DNA of 11,766 bases from Chloroflexota bacterium (GTDB lineage Bacteria; Chloroflexota; UBA5177; JANWHV01), in the NCBI GenBank assembly GCA_025450375.1, contig JANWHO010000013.1, positions 1 to 11,766 on the forward strand. Direction: 5' to 3'. Positions 1 through 6,910 of the stretch are shown piece by piece; position 1 is the stretch's first letter, and each line of letters begins with the position of its first letter. The notes below the pieces were generated by a model. It saw only the letters and a list, made by a program, of their open reading frames with translations. It was not told the origin of the DNA and did not search any database. The translations under genes and the position numbers were made by a program.

Positions 1-35
1 ACTCCGCGATAAATCGGCGTCCCTCGGCGAGGGTT

Positions 36-63
36 ACCCCCGATAAGTATAGTTATCAGGGGG
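36..63. other. dif-like tyrosine recombinase site (candidate)
   Basis: This 28-bp imperfect palindrome has the 11-6-11 layout of a Xer/dif core site. The left arm is ACCCCCGATAA (36-46), the spacer GTATAG (47-52) and the right arm TTATCAGGGGG (53-63). The right arm reversed and complemented matches the left arm at 9 of 11 positions. The inner ATAA-N6-TTAT motif is the one found at the centre of bacterial dif sites; the outer arms do not resemble classical dif. The site lies 46 bases before the recombinase ATG at 110, an arrangement known for one-recombinase systems such as XerS/difSL. A TATAGT -10-like hexamer (48-53) falls inside it, so recombinase binding could also shut down its own promoter. 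Function is inferred. It could also be an element attachment site or just an operator. Confidence 0.45.
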
Positions 64-109
64 TAGGCGTGGTAAGCTGGACGCGTCGCATGCACATGAA
101 AGGCCGCCG

Positions 110-1087
110 ATGTCCACCACCGCCGCGCCCCTCGCCGTTCCATCAACCGCGCTCCTGCCCGCCGTGGCCGGCGATGCCCTGGGCCAGGCGCGTGCCTGGG
201 CCGACCTGGCCTCCGACGAACGGCGCCGCCGAGCCAGCGCCGCCGCCGTGGCTCACGACGGCAGGGCCCTGGCCGCGTTGGCCGATGCCTACCTCACCTT
301 GCGCGGCAGCGCCGGGGCCACGGTCAGCGCCCATACCCGTCGGGCCTACCGGACCGGCATCCTGGCCCTGGTGGCGGCCTGGCGCGAGGAAAACCTGCTC
401 CACCCTGGGCAGGAGGCGGCCACCATCTGGCTGCGCGCCCTGGAGACCGGCGGGGCCAGTCCCAGCACGGCGCGGGTGCGCCTGGCCGGGGGGCGGCTGC
501 TCTATCGGGCTCTCCGCTGGACACGGGCCACCGCCGCCGACCCCTTTACCGACACGCGGGCGGCGCCCGACCGCACCGCGCCCTGGGATAAACGCAGTCC
601 CTATACTCCCGAGGAGATAGCCCAACTGCTCGGCGCCGCCTCCGTGCGCGACCAGGTGCTCGTCTTGCTGGGCGCCCATGCCGGCCTGCGGGTGGCGGAG
701 GCATGCGCCGTGCGGTGGGAAGCCGTCGACCTCGCGACTGGGCGGCTGGTGGTAGAGGCCGGCAAGGGCGGCAAACGCCGGGTAGTGCCGCTTTCGGGGT
801 CACTTCGGGCGGCCCTCCTCGCCCTCGGGCCTGGCAAGGGAGAGGAGCGAGTGGCGCCGATCACCGCGGACGTGGTCCGGGAACGGATCGAACGGTTGGC
901 GAGGAAAGCTGGGCTGCGCTACCGCGGCTATCATGCCCTGCGCCACGCGGCGGGCACGCGGGCCGCCCGCGAGGGCCTGGGCTTGGAAGGGATTGCCACC
1001 TTCCTCGGGCACAGCAACGTACAGACCAGCCGCATTTATCAGCACTGGGCGGATGAGTCGGTACGGCAGACCGTAAGCGCCTGGTGA
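110..1087 (+). CDS. Tyrosine recombinase/integrase
   Basis: This is a site-specific DNA recombinase of the lambda integrase/Xer family, 325 residues. The N-terminal half (about 55-140, including the SAHTRRAYRTGILAL stretch) is the SAM-like core-binding domain. The C-terminal catalytic domain (about 163-325) keeps the whole active site: Arg194 (GLRVAEA), Lys219 in the beta-hairpin (EAGKGGKRRVVPL), His275 and Arg278 (HALRH), His301 (LGHSNV) and nucleophile Tyr310 (RIYQHW). It looks intact and active. The ATG at 110 has an AAAGG ribosome site about seven bases upstream. Length fits Xer and small phage or element integrases. It stands alone, with a dif-like palindrome immediately upstream and no excisionase or cargo visible, so a one-component Xer-type resolvase, a remnant integrase and a small integrating element are all possible. 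It converges on the dehydratase operon and shows no link to its metabolism. Confidence 0.93.
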   Translation: MSTTAAPLAVPSTALLPAVAGDALGQARAWADLASDERRRRASAAAVAHDGRALAALADAYLTLRGSAGATVSAHTRRAYRTGILALVAAWREENLLHPGQEAATIWLRALETGGASPSTARVRLAGGRLLYRALRWTRATAADPFTDTRAAPDRTAPWDKRSPYTPEEIAQLLGAASVRDQVLVLLGAHAGLRVAEACAVRWEAVDLATGRLVVEAGKGGKRRVVPLSGSLRAALLALGPGKGEERVAPITADVVRERIERLARKAGLRYRGYHALRHAAGTRAAREGLGLEGIATFLGHSNVQTSRIYQHWADESVRQTVSAW

Positions 1088-1162
1088 CGCATCGACCGGC
1101 AATCGAGATACGCGCTCGGCACGCTCCCCGCGATACTGTTATCAGTCTTGGCGCCTGGTGAC
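1077..1162. repeat. 12-bp direct repeat at the recombinase 3' end
   Basis: GCGCCTGGTGAC occurs at 1077-1088, spanning the recombinase stop codon, and again at 1151-1162. Between them, GTTATCAG at 1138-1145 repeats 52-59 of the dif-like site, and the GATA-N4-TATC half-palindrome at 1132-1143 resembles that site's centre. Such copies at an integrase gene end can be attachment-site duplications or arm-type binding sites. That reading is inference; only the repeats are seen. Confidence 0.5.
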
Positions 1163-1165
1163 CGG

Positions 1166-1193
1166 GCGATCCGCCGGCGTCTTGGCGGATCGC
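1166..1193. terminator. Hairpin between convergent genes
   Basis: GCGATCCGCC (1166-1175) and GGCGGATCGC (1184-1193) form a perfect 10-bp stem around an 8-base loop. It sits between the stop of the recombinase gene (1087) and the stop of the dehydratase gene (1202-1204), eight bases past the latter. Neither strand has a T-run after the stem, so it is a likely 3'-end stabiliser or weak bidirectional terminator rather than a textbook intrinsic terminator. Confidence 0.5.
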
Positions 1194-1201
1194 GGCCGGG
1201 A

Positions 1202-2290
1202 TTAGAGAACCCGCAGCCGCGCGATGGCCTCGCGATCCCACGCGATGCCCAGGCCGGGCTCGGAGGGCGCGATGGCATGGCCATCGACGATCGCCACCTC
1301 CCGGGTAGTCACCGCCCGCAATTGCGGAATGTATTCGACGTAAAGAGCGTTTGGGACCGCGGCGGCCAGGCTGACGTGTAGCTCCATCAGAAAGTGCGGC
1401 GCGACCTGCACGTTGAACGCTTCAGCCAGATGGGCGGTTTTCAACCAGGGCGTGATGCCACCGATGCGCGCCGCGTCCGCTTGCACGATCGTTGCCGCCC
1501 CGGCGGCAAGATATTCCCGGAAGTGGCTGAGCGAATAGATGCTCTCACCAACCGCGATCGGCACGCTGGTGGAGGCGGCGAGTTGGACGTGCCCCGTGAG
1601 GTCCTCGGCTGGGAGCGGCTCCTCGAACCAATAGACATCGGCCTGCTCCAACATGCGCGCCCAGCGTCTGGCCCTCGCCACGGTCATCGACTGATTCGCG
1701 TCGACCATAATGTGCATTCGAGGGCCGACCGCCGCGCGCACCGCCGTCAAGCGCTCCGCGTCCTCGGCCAGATGTGGCTTGCCGACCTTGAGCTTGACTC
1801 CTGGCCAGCCTTGCGCCTGGGACCGCAGCGCTCCCGCCACCAATTGTTCGGTCGAAAGATGCAGCCAGCCGCCTTCCGTGTCATAGAGCGGTACGCTCGG
1901 ACGGGCGCCCCCAGCCACCATCCAGAGCGGTTGACCGGCCGAGAGACAGCGGAGATCCCACAAGGCGGTATCTACCGCGGCCAGGGCCAGACTGGTGATC
2001 GCCCCGACCGCCGTGGCATGGGTCGCCCAGAAGAGTTTCCCCCAGAGCGCCTCGACCTGACGGGCGTCCTCACCGAGCAGAAGATCCAGGAGATCGGTGC
2101 GCAGTAAGGCAAGGACGGCCCGCCCGCCGGTCCCGATCGTATAGGAATAGCCCGTCCCCGTGAGGCCAGCCTCGGTTTCAATCTCAACAAAGATCGTTTC
2201 CTGTTTCAGGAATGATTGGATGGCATCGGTACGTTGGGTTTCAACCGGGATGTCGCACAGATAGGCTTCGGCTCGCACGATCCTTGACAT
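1202..2290 (-). CDS. Acid-sugar dehydratase, mandelate racemase subgroup of the enolase superfamily
   Basis: This enzyme of 362 residues should abstract the alpha proton of a sugar acid and eliminate water to give a 2-keto-3-deoxy acid. All mandelate-racemase-subgroup residues are present at nearly the racemase numbering: base pair Lys166-x-Lys168 (GVKLKVGK), Mg ligands Asp197 (VDANQS), Glu223 (FEEPL) and Glu249 (GESIYS), the Asp272/His299 dyad (QADAARIGG, APHFLME) and Glu319. YDTEGGWL (136-143) recalls L-talarate/galactarate dehydratases. L-fuconate dehydratases are usually longer (about 430 residues). The ATG at 2290 is chosen because GGAGGAA precedes it at good spacing; a reading frame extended to 2437 would overlap the mutarotase gene. 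It is the last gene of the lactonase-mutarotase operon, 107 bases after its neighbour. Substrate is inferred from context to be L-rhamnonate, L-fuconate or a similar deoxy-sugar acid. Confidence 0.88.
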   Translation of the reverse strand: MSRIVRAEAYLCDIPVETQRTDAIQSFLKQETIFVEIETEAGLTGTGYSYTIGTGGRAVLALLRTDLLDLLLGEDARQVEALWGKLFWATHATAVGAITSLALAAVDTALWDLRCLSAGQPLWMVAGGARPSVPLYDTEGGWLHLSTEQLVAGALRSQAQGWPGVKLKVGKPHLAEDAERLTAVRAAVGPRMHIMVDANQSMTVARARRWARMLEQADVYWFEEPLPAEDLTGHVQLAASTSVPIAVGESIYSLSHFREYLAAGAATIVQADAARIGGITPWLKTAHLAEAFNVQVAPHFLMELHVSLAAAVPNALYVEYIPQLRAVTTREVAIVDGHAIAPSEPGLGIAWDREAIARLRVL

Positions 2291-2397
2291 GGTGTCTTGT
2301 TCCTCCGTCACGGTCATCCCGCAGGTGGTCCGGTGAATGGCGATTCGTGATTCCGCGTCACGACATGCCCCAACGGCGGGCACTTGATGGCGAGCGA

Positions 2398-2721
2398 TCA
2401 ATCGGTATGAAAGACCTCGGGGACGGACGTCCACCACTCGTCCGGCTTAGCGCCGGCGAGCGGCTGCTGCATCGGCTTGCAAAGCGCCCACCATTCCTGG
2501 GTCTTGGGATCGGCGGCCATTTTCGCCATGTCCGCCGGGTAATCCTGGCCGTGATACTCAAAATAGGCAATCAGCATCGTGTCGTGCCGGTAGATCGAGT
2601 AGTTCCGCATGTTGCAGTCCCGAATGGTGGCCAGCACCTCCGGCCACACCGCCGCGTGAAGCCGCTCGTACTCGGGGATTTGGTCCCCCTTGATCCCGAT
2701 CAGTTGACAATAGCGTTGCAT
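2398..2721 (-). CDS. L-rhamnose mutarotase family protein (DUF718/RhaM-like)
   Basis: The 107-residue protein belongs to the small dimeric ferredoxin-like-fold mutarotases that interconvert alpha and beta anomers of L-rhamnose and related sugars. Recognisable family features are His22 in the YERLHAAVWPE segment, Tyr41 in NYSIY, the tryptophan pair 77-78 (QEWWALC) and the EVFH end at 102-105, all lying where they do in E. coli RhaM, which is of similar length (104). No signal peptide is present, so it is cytoplasmic. Its ATG is preceded by GGAGGGG at close spacing, and only 12 bases separate it from the lactonase stop, so the two are co-transcribed. A mutarotase beside a lactonase and an acid-sugar dehydratase suggests that an imported pyranose is supplied to a sugar dehydrogenase encoded elsewhere. 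L-rhamnose versus L-fucose cannot be decided from this sequence. Confidence 0.88.
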   Translation of the reverse strand: MQRYCQLIGIKGDQIPEYERLHAAVWPEVLATIRDCNMRNYSIYRHDTMLIAYFEYHGQDYPADMAKMAADPKTQEWWALCKPMQQPLAGAKPDEWWTSVPEVFHTD

Positions 2722-2733
2722 GCGCCCCTCCGC

Positions 2734-3576
2734 TTAGATGTGGTAGATACGCTCGGCGGTCCCGCCCAGCACCGCGGCGATCTCTTGATCGGTCCGCCCG
2801 GCCAGGGCGCGATTCGTCTCGGCCCATACCCGCCCGTAGTCGCCAGCTAGCACGCACACCGGCCAGTCGCTCCCGAACATCAGGCGATCAGCGCCAAAGC
2901 AATCAAAGGCATGATCGATAGAGGGCTTGAGGGTCGCCGCCGACCAGTTTTCGGGGTCGGCGGCGGTATTGAGACCGGAAATCTTGGCATGGACGTTCGG
3001 GTACCGGGCGGCCTCGGCCAATTGGCTCGCCCACGGCTCCATCACTCCGGCTTTGATCGGCGGCTTGGCCAGATGATCGATAACCAAGGTGAGCTCGGGG
3101 AAGAGCGACGCCAGGGTGGGCACGTGCTTCAGATGGTGCGGGAAGACGGCAACTACCTCGAAAATGAGCTTGCGGTCCGCCACGGTTTGCAGCCCGCGGA
3201 GCACCTGGCCCTGCACCACCCAATCGGGATCCGGCTCGTCATGGATCAAGTGGCGGATGCCGCGAAACTTCGGGTGTTCCCGGTAACGGTCGAGCGCTTC
3301 CGCCGCCTCAGCTGGTTTCAGGAGCGGTGCCCAGCCGATTACCGCCCCGATCCAGGGGTACTGGTCGGCCTGCCGCAGCATCGCGTCGGTATCCTCGTAG
3401 GAGTTCGCCGCTTGCACGAGGACGGTGGCGTCTATGCCCGCGGCGTGGAGTTGAGGCTCCAACTCAGGTGGCGCATAGGTGCGGAATAGTGGTCCAAATT
3501 CCGAGGTTAACCATGGGTACGTACCGGTTTCCAGATTCCAAAAGTGTTGGTGGGTATCGATCTTCCTGGTGGCCAT
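2734..3576 (-). CDS. Amidohydrolase-superfamily sugar lactonase (L-fuconolactonase/L-rhamnonolactonase-like)
   Basis: The 280-residue protein is a COG3618-type TIM-barrel amidohydrolase. It carries the N-terminal metal motif HQH (IDTHQHFWNLETGTYPWL), the conserved RGIRHL and LVIDHLAKPP segments mid-protein and GSDWPV with the catalytic Asp near residue 243. This family opens L-fucono-, L-rhamnono- and related sugar lactones to their acids. It is the first gene of a minus-strand operon with the mutarotase and dehydratase, an order matching the oxidative non-phosphorylative breakdown of 6-deoxy sugars (lactone to acid to 2-keto-3-deoxy acid). The ATG at 3576 is preferred over the adjoining GTG at 3579 because GGTGGAG lies at good spacing; one residue is at stake. 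A LacI-type operator at 3610-3623 sits in its leader. Other family members hydrolyse unrelated dicarboxylate lactones, so the substrate is inferred. Confidence 0.88.
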   Translation of the reverse strand: MATRKIDTHQHFWNLETGTYPWLTSEFGPLFRTYAPPELEPQLHAAGIDATVLVQAANSYEDTDAMLRQADQYPWIGAVIGWAPLLKPAEAAEALDRYREHPKFRGIRHLIHDEPDPDWVVQGQVLRGLQTVADRKLIFEVVAVFPHHLKHVPTLASLFPELTLVIDHLAKPPIKAGVMEPWASQLAEAARYPNVHAKISGLNTAADPENWSAATLKPSIDHAFDCFGADRLMFGSDWPVCVLAGDYGRVWAETNRALAGRTDQEIAAVLGGTAERIYHI

Positions 3577-3609
3577 CACGCTACTCCACCGGCGCTATGC
3601 CGCTGCTTG

Positions 3610-3623
3610 CGGGAACGATTGCG
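3610..3623 (-). promoter_or_regulatory. LacI-type operator O2, lactonase operon
   Basis: On the minus strand this reads CGCAATCGTTCCCG, sharing 11 of 14 bases with O1 and differing from TGNAANCGNTNNCA only at the two end positions. A -10-like TATTCT (3629-3624, minus strand) abuts it upstream, without a convincing -35, and the lactonase ATG follows 33 bases downstream. The position suits repression of the lactonase-mutarotase-dehydratase operon. Confidence 0.6.
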
Positions 3624-3710
3624 AGAATACAGGGTTGGCGCGCACCCAAGCCTTGCACGCGCTATGAACGAGGAGTCTGGCATGCGTCTCCTTGGGCCTG
3701 TCATCTGTCG

Positions 3711-3739
3711 TTGAGCGCGGAGCCATGGTAACATAGTTT
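3711..3739 (+). promoter_or_regulatory. Putative lacI-family gene promoter
   Basis: TTGAGC (3711-3716) can act as -35. Two overlapping -10 candidates follow: CATAGT (3732-3737, 15-base spacer) and TAGTTT (3734-3739, 17-base spacer). Both are imperfect. The promoter is supported mainly by the operator starting at 3740, the same geometry as at the lyase promoter. Confidence 0.4.
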
Positions 3740-3753
3740 TGCAATCGTTACCA
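3740..3753 (+). promoter_or_regulatory. LacI-type operator O1, repressor autoregulation
   Basis: TGCAATCGTTACCA matches the LacI-family form TGNAANCGNTNNCA at every fixed position, including the central CpG that the hinge-helix leucine of these repressors contacts. It lies between the divergent lactonase and repressor genes, just after the putative repressor -10. The flanking TGGTAAC (3726-3732) and GTTACCA (3747-3753) are also an inverted repeat, with a 14-base gap. Confidence 0.68.
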
Positions 3754-3827
3754 ATAGAATGGTCCGGCGGATCGCGGGCCGGCTACCTGTCGCGACCGCC
3801 AGGCGCGCGGATGATACGGGAGGGTGC

Positions 3828-4871
3828 ATGGGCGTCACGCTGAAGGAGCTTTCGGACAGCCTGGGGCTCTCCACATCCACGGTGTCGCGAGCCCTGAGCG
3901 GTCGGGAGTTCAAGCGGGCGTCCACCCGTGCCCAGGTGACGAGGATTCTGACGCGGGCGGGGGAGCTTGGCTACGAGCCCAATGGCCTTGCCCGGAGCCT
4001 CAAGACGAAGCGCCGCCGGGTAATCGGACTCATCTTACCGGACATCATGAACGACTACTACGCGGCGGCGGCCACCCAGGTTCAGGCGACCCTGGCAGCG
4101 GCCGGCTATCAGGTCATTCTCTGTGTCACGGGCGACGACCCGGCGATCGAAGCGGCGCAGCGGCGCCTCCTGCGAGAGGAGCGCGTGGCGGGGATGGTGG
4201 TGGTGCCGAGCCCCCAACTGGGACCCGCCCATGGCATGCCAGGCCTCCGGTCCGCCATGCCGGTGATCGAGTTGGTTCGCCACGGCGTTAATTCGCGGGA
4301 CGACGCGGTATTGATTGACGATGTGGATGCCGGAAGGCAAGGTACGGAGCACCTGCTCGGTCTCGGGCATCGCCGGATCGCGGTCCTGACCGGACCAAGT
4401 ACGTTCAGTACGTCGCGCCTCCGTCTCGATGGCTATCGCCAGGCGCTCGGGCAAGCGGGAGTCTCGATCGATCCGGCGATCATTCAATCCGGCCCCTATC
4501 GGCGGGATGCGGCGCGCGTGGCGACCAGCGCCCTGCTCGGAGGGCGCGACCGGCCGACCGCCCTCATCGCCACCAGCAACGAATTGGTGATCGGCGCCTT
4601 GCAGGCGCTCGCCGCCCAGAACCTCCGCGTACCGGAGGACATCTCGCTGGTCGGTTTCGGCAACGCCGACTGGTTCGCGTTGCTTCGGCCCGCGCTCACC
4701 ACGCTCGCGTTGCCCATCCAGGAAATGGCCATGGCGGCGGCGCACCTGTTGTTGAAACGGATCCGTCTGCTCGACGGCCCCAATTCCGCCTACGACACGG
4801 CGCCTATCGTCGCGCGCTACCAGGCGCAACTGATCACGCGCGAGTCAACCCGCCCCCTGGCCGTTTCCTGA
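3828..4871 (+). CDS. LacI/GalR-family transcriptional repressor
   Basis: The 347-residue protein starts with a classic LacI helix-turn-helix (residues 3-25, VTLKELSDSLGLSTSTVSRALSG). The hinge helix (YEPNGLARSLKT, about 50-61) has the Leu that wedges into the operator's central CpG. A periplasmic-binding-protein-like effector domain follows from RVIGLILPD onward, with GHRRIAVLTGP, ALIATSNELVIGAL and the late SLVGFGNADW strand. The ATG at 3828 is chosen over the upstream in-frame start at 3759 because GGGAGG sits four bases before it and the helix-turn-helix begins at residue 3. It diverges from the lactonase operon and faces the permease operon. Four matching operators lie before all four transcription units, so it probably represses the whole locus including itself. 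The inducer is unknown; by context it is a sugar, sugar acid or pathway intermediate. Confidence 0.95.
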   Translation: MGVTLKELSDSLGLSTSTVSRALSGREFKRASTRAQVTRILTRAGELGYEPNGLARSLKTKRRRVIGLILPDIMNDYYAAAATQVQATLAAAGYQVILCVTGDDPAIEAAQRRLLREERVAGMVVVPSPQLGPAHGMPGLRSAMPVIELVRHGVNSRDDAVLIDDVDAGRQGTEHLLGLGHRRIAVLTGPSTFSTSRLRLDGYRQALGQAGVSIDPAIIQSGPYRRDAARVATSALLGGRDRPTALIATSNELVIGALQALAAQNLRVPEDISLVGFGNADWFALLRPALTTLALPIQEMAMAAAHLLLKRIRLLDGPNSAYDTAPIVARYQAQLITRESTRPLAVS

Positions 4872-4903
4872 AGTGGGTTGGCGAAGGACCGGCCGCGGCC
4901 TGC
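4872..4903. other. Short convergent intergenic gap with GC palindrome
   Basis: Only 32 bases separate the stop codons of the repressor and the MalG-like permease. The gap contains the perfect palindrome GGCCGCGGCC (4891-4900) but no stem-loop with a T-run, so transcripts from the two sides probably overlap. Confidence 0.4.
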
Positions 4904-5824
4904 CTATTGGCCTTGCAAGCTGCCGCCCAGCAGCCCGGCCGCCCAGTATTTTCTGACCGCGACAAACAGGATGGCCACAGGCAGGGCGATGAGGAAGGCT
5001 CCGGTGATCACGTCCATGATGCTGATCGCCGAGCCGGCCGCTGAACTTGCCTGACTGCCCAGGGCGGTCTGGGCTGCCATGTTGCCCAATCCTACCGGCA
5101 GCGGCATCAGGTCGTCTCGCGCCTCCATCAAGAAAGGGAGGAAGAAGTTGTTCCAGTTGCTGACGAAGGTGAGCATCGCCACCGTGGCCAGCACGCCACG
5201 GGAGGTTGGGAGCGCGATGAAGCCAAAGATCTGGTATTCATTGGCGCCGTCAATGCGCGCCGCCTGCATAATCTCGCCGCTGAACTGGAAACTGAAGAAG
5301 CTATAGCAGAGCCAGACACCGAAGGCGCTGGCGCTGGTCGGCAGGATCACCCCCCAGGGCGTGTTCACGATGCCGAGCTTCGAGCCTTCCAGATAGATCG
5401 GCACCGCCAGGGTGGTAGACGGAATCAACAGGGCGATAATGGTGATGAACAGCAGCGTCGTACGGCCGCGGAAGCGATACTTCGCCAGACCGAAACCGGC
5501 GGCCGCGCTGGTCACGATGACGATCGCGACGCTCGGGATCGTGTAGAGCAGCGAGTTTTTCGTCCAGGTCAGGAAGATCGAGCTGTTGTAGTTCAGCACA
5601 TGGGTCACGTTGTCCCAGAGGCGAAACGACGAACCAAACCACAACGGTGACGAGGCGAATACGTCTTCCTTCGTCTTCATGCTCGCGACGATCAGCCACA
5701 GCACTGGGGCGAGAAAGTAGTAGCACAGGACGGCGAGTACCGCGGTTACCCCGAGATTGGTCAGGCGGCGGCGAAGGCGATAGTTGGTGGCCGTGGCCTG
5801 CTTTGGCGGCATTACGTTTCGCAT
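4904..5824 (-). CDS. ABC sugar transporter permease, MalG/CUT1 type
   Basis: This inner-membrane permease (306 residues) is one half of the channel of a binding-protein-dependent importer. About six hydrophobic segments are visible, from LGVTAVLAVLCYYFLAPVLWL near the N-terminus to AFLIALPVAILFVAV at the C-terminus. The EAA loop that docks to the ATPase is clear: EIMQAARIDGANEYQIFGFIALP. The ATG at 5824 is preferred because GGGGGA lies eight bases upstream; ATG 5830 is too close to that site and 5812 is also in frame. An open frame continues to 6361 but overlaps the other permease and is not coding there. It is the last gene of its operon, 17 bases after the MalF-like gene, and converges on the repressor gene 32 bases away. 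No ATPase follows, so a shared MsmX-type ATPase encoded elsewhere is probably used. Confidence 0.93.
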   Translation of the reverse strand: MRNVMPPKQATATNYRLRRRLTNLGVTAVLAVLCYYFLAPVLWLIVASMKTKEDVFASSPLWFGSSFRLWDNVTHVLNYNSSIFLTWTKNSLLYTIPSVAIVIVTSAAAGFGLAKYRFRGRTTLLFITIIALLIPSTTLAVPIYLEGSKLGIVNTPWGVILPTSASAFGVWLCYSFFSFQFSGEIMQAARIDGANEYQIFGFIALPTSRGVLATVAMLTFVSNWNNFFLPFLMEARDDLMPLPVGLGNMAAQTALGSQASSAAGSAISIMDVITGAFLIALPVAILFVAVRKYWAAGLLGGSLQGQ

Positions 5825-5841
5825 CTCCATCGTCCCCCGTG

Positions 5842-6786
5842 CTAGTCGCGCTCTTGCAACTGATAGATGCCGGAACGCCAGACAAAAAGGATGGCGAAAA
5901 TGGAGGCGATGAAGAGCAGCAGCATCGCCGCCGCCGCCGCCAGGTTGAAAAAGCCGGATTGGAAGCTGATATTGTAGGCCCACATATTGGGCGTGAAGGT
6001 CGCGGATATCGATAAGGTATTCTGTAGTAGGTATGGTTCCGTAATCAAGGTCAAGACATAGCTGGTCACGCTGACCACCATCAGCACCAGGACCGGCAAG
6101 AGAAGCGGAAGCTTGATGTGCCGGACCACGCCCAGTGCCCCTGCTCCCTCGATCCGCGCCATCTCCACCAACTCTTGCGGTATGCCGGCAAGCGATGCGG
6201 TCAGCACGATCACCCACGCCCCCACGTTCTGCCACACCACGATGTTCATGATCGCGTAGGGCAAGGTGGTTGGGGTGGAGAAAAAGAGAAGATCCTGGGC
6301 GCCGATGCGGTGCAGGAGCGGACCGAACACGCTGGAATCGGGCGAGAAGTTGAATGCCCACAAAATGGTCGAGGCGGTGGCGGGAATGGCAAACGGAAGA
6401 AAGATGAGCAGCTTGATCAGGCCCTTGCCCCAGCCGGCCTTGCTATCGAGGATCAGGGCCACGACCGTGGCGATGATGCAAAAGAGCGGCGCCAAGGTGT
6501 AGACACACCGCCAAATTACCCCTGCTGCCGCCTGGAAGTCCGAGTCGTTGATCACCGCGCCGTAGTTGTTGAGGCCGACAAACTGACCGGTCTGATCGGA
6601 TTGCAGGCTGTTGTACAACGAGTACAAAGCCGGGCCGAGGCTGAACGCGAAGAGCAGGATGAAGAAGGGCGCGACAAACACCCAGGGTGCTACACGGACG
6701 CCGGCCAGGGCCGAGCGCCGGTGCCTGGAGCCGGGGCGAGGGATGAGCGTTCCCTGCGTCTGAGCCGATGTGTCCGTGGTCGCCAT
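5842..6786 (-). CDS. ABC sugar transporter permease, MalF/CUT1 type
   Basis: The 314-residue inner-membrane protein has a long polar N-terminus (about 1-33), a first membrane helix (VAPWVFVAPFFILLFAFSLGPALYSLYNSL) and about five more. An EAA loop (ELVEMARIEGAGALGVVRHIKLP, about 207-229) contacts the ATPase. PWVFVAPFFILLFAFSLGPALYSL is typical of MalF/UgpA-type permeases. The ATG at 6786 has GGGGGA seven bases upstream. It pairs with the MalG-like permease to form the heterodimeric channel and follows the binding-protein gene in the same direction, with a hairpin between them. The large periplasmic P2 loop of E. coli MalF is missing, as in most CUT1 importers of about 300 residues. Confidence 0.93.
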   Translation of the reverse strand: MATTDTSAQTQGTLIPRPGSRHRRSALAGVRVAPWVFVAPFFILLFAFSLGPALYSLYNSLQSDQTGQFVGLNNYGAVINDSDFQAAAGVIWRCVYTLAPLFCIIATVVALILDSKAGWGKGLIKLLIFLPFAIPATASTILWAFNFSPDSSVFGPLLHRIGAQDLLFFSTPTTLPYAIMNIVVWQNVGAWVIVLTASLAGIPQELVEMARIEGAGALGVVRHIKLPLLLPVLVLMVVSVTSYVLTLITEPYLLQNTLSISATFTPNMWAYNISFQSGFFNLAAAAAMLLLFIASIFAILFVWRSGIYQLQERD

Positions 6787-6863
6787 GCGGTTGTCCCCCG
6801 TTCGACCAGGTATACCAGAACGAAGCAGCGTGCGCTAGCCGGTGTATGTGATCCCAGGGCAAG

Positions 6864-6895
6864 CGGTCGGCGCCGCGGAATGGCGGCGCCGACCG
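6864..6895 (-). promoter_or_regulatory. Strong intercistronic hairpin after binding-protein gene
   Basis: A perfect 13-bp inverted repeat (6864-6876 with 6883-6895, core GGTCGGCGCCGC) encloses a six-base loop. It begins 15 bases after the binding-protein stop codon and lies before the MalF-like permease gene. No U-run follows on the minus strand, so a partial terminator or RNA-stabilising element is likelier than a full stop. Such hairpins are known to keep binding-protein mRNA in excess over permease mRNA. Confidence 0.65.
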
Positions 6896-6910
6896 GACGA
6901 GCAGGCCGAT

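Noticed and set aside
69..620. Proline-rich 183-residue frame overlapping the recombinase
   Set aside because: It is a low-complexity, Pro/Arg-rich translation typical of the wrong frame of a high-GC gene.
2391..2405. Possible fifth operator (TCAATCGGTATGA) at the mutarotase stop
   Set aside because: It keeps only the CAATCG core, lies across a stop codon and has no promoter-like context.
2291..2437. Upstream start for the dehydratase
   Set aside because: It runs into the mutarotase gene, lacks a ribosome site and adds 49 residues not typical of the family. ATG 2290 has GGAGGAA.
3759..3827. Upstream in-frame start for the repressor
   Set aside because: The 23 extra residues precede a helix-turn-helix that normally starts at residue 3-5, and GGGAGG marks ATG 3828.
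5825..6361. N-terminal extension of the MalG-like permease frame (485 residues)
   Set aside because: It overlaps the MalF-like gene in another frame. The added residues are not membrane-like, and a ribosome site supports ATG 5824.
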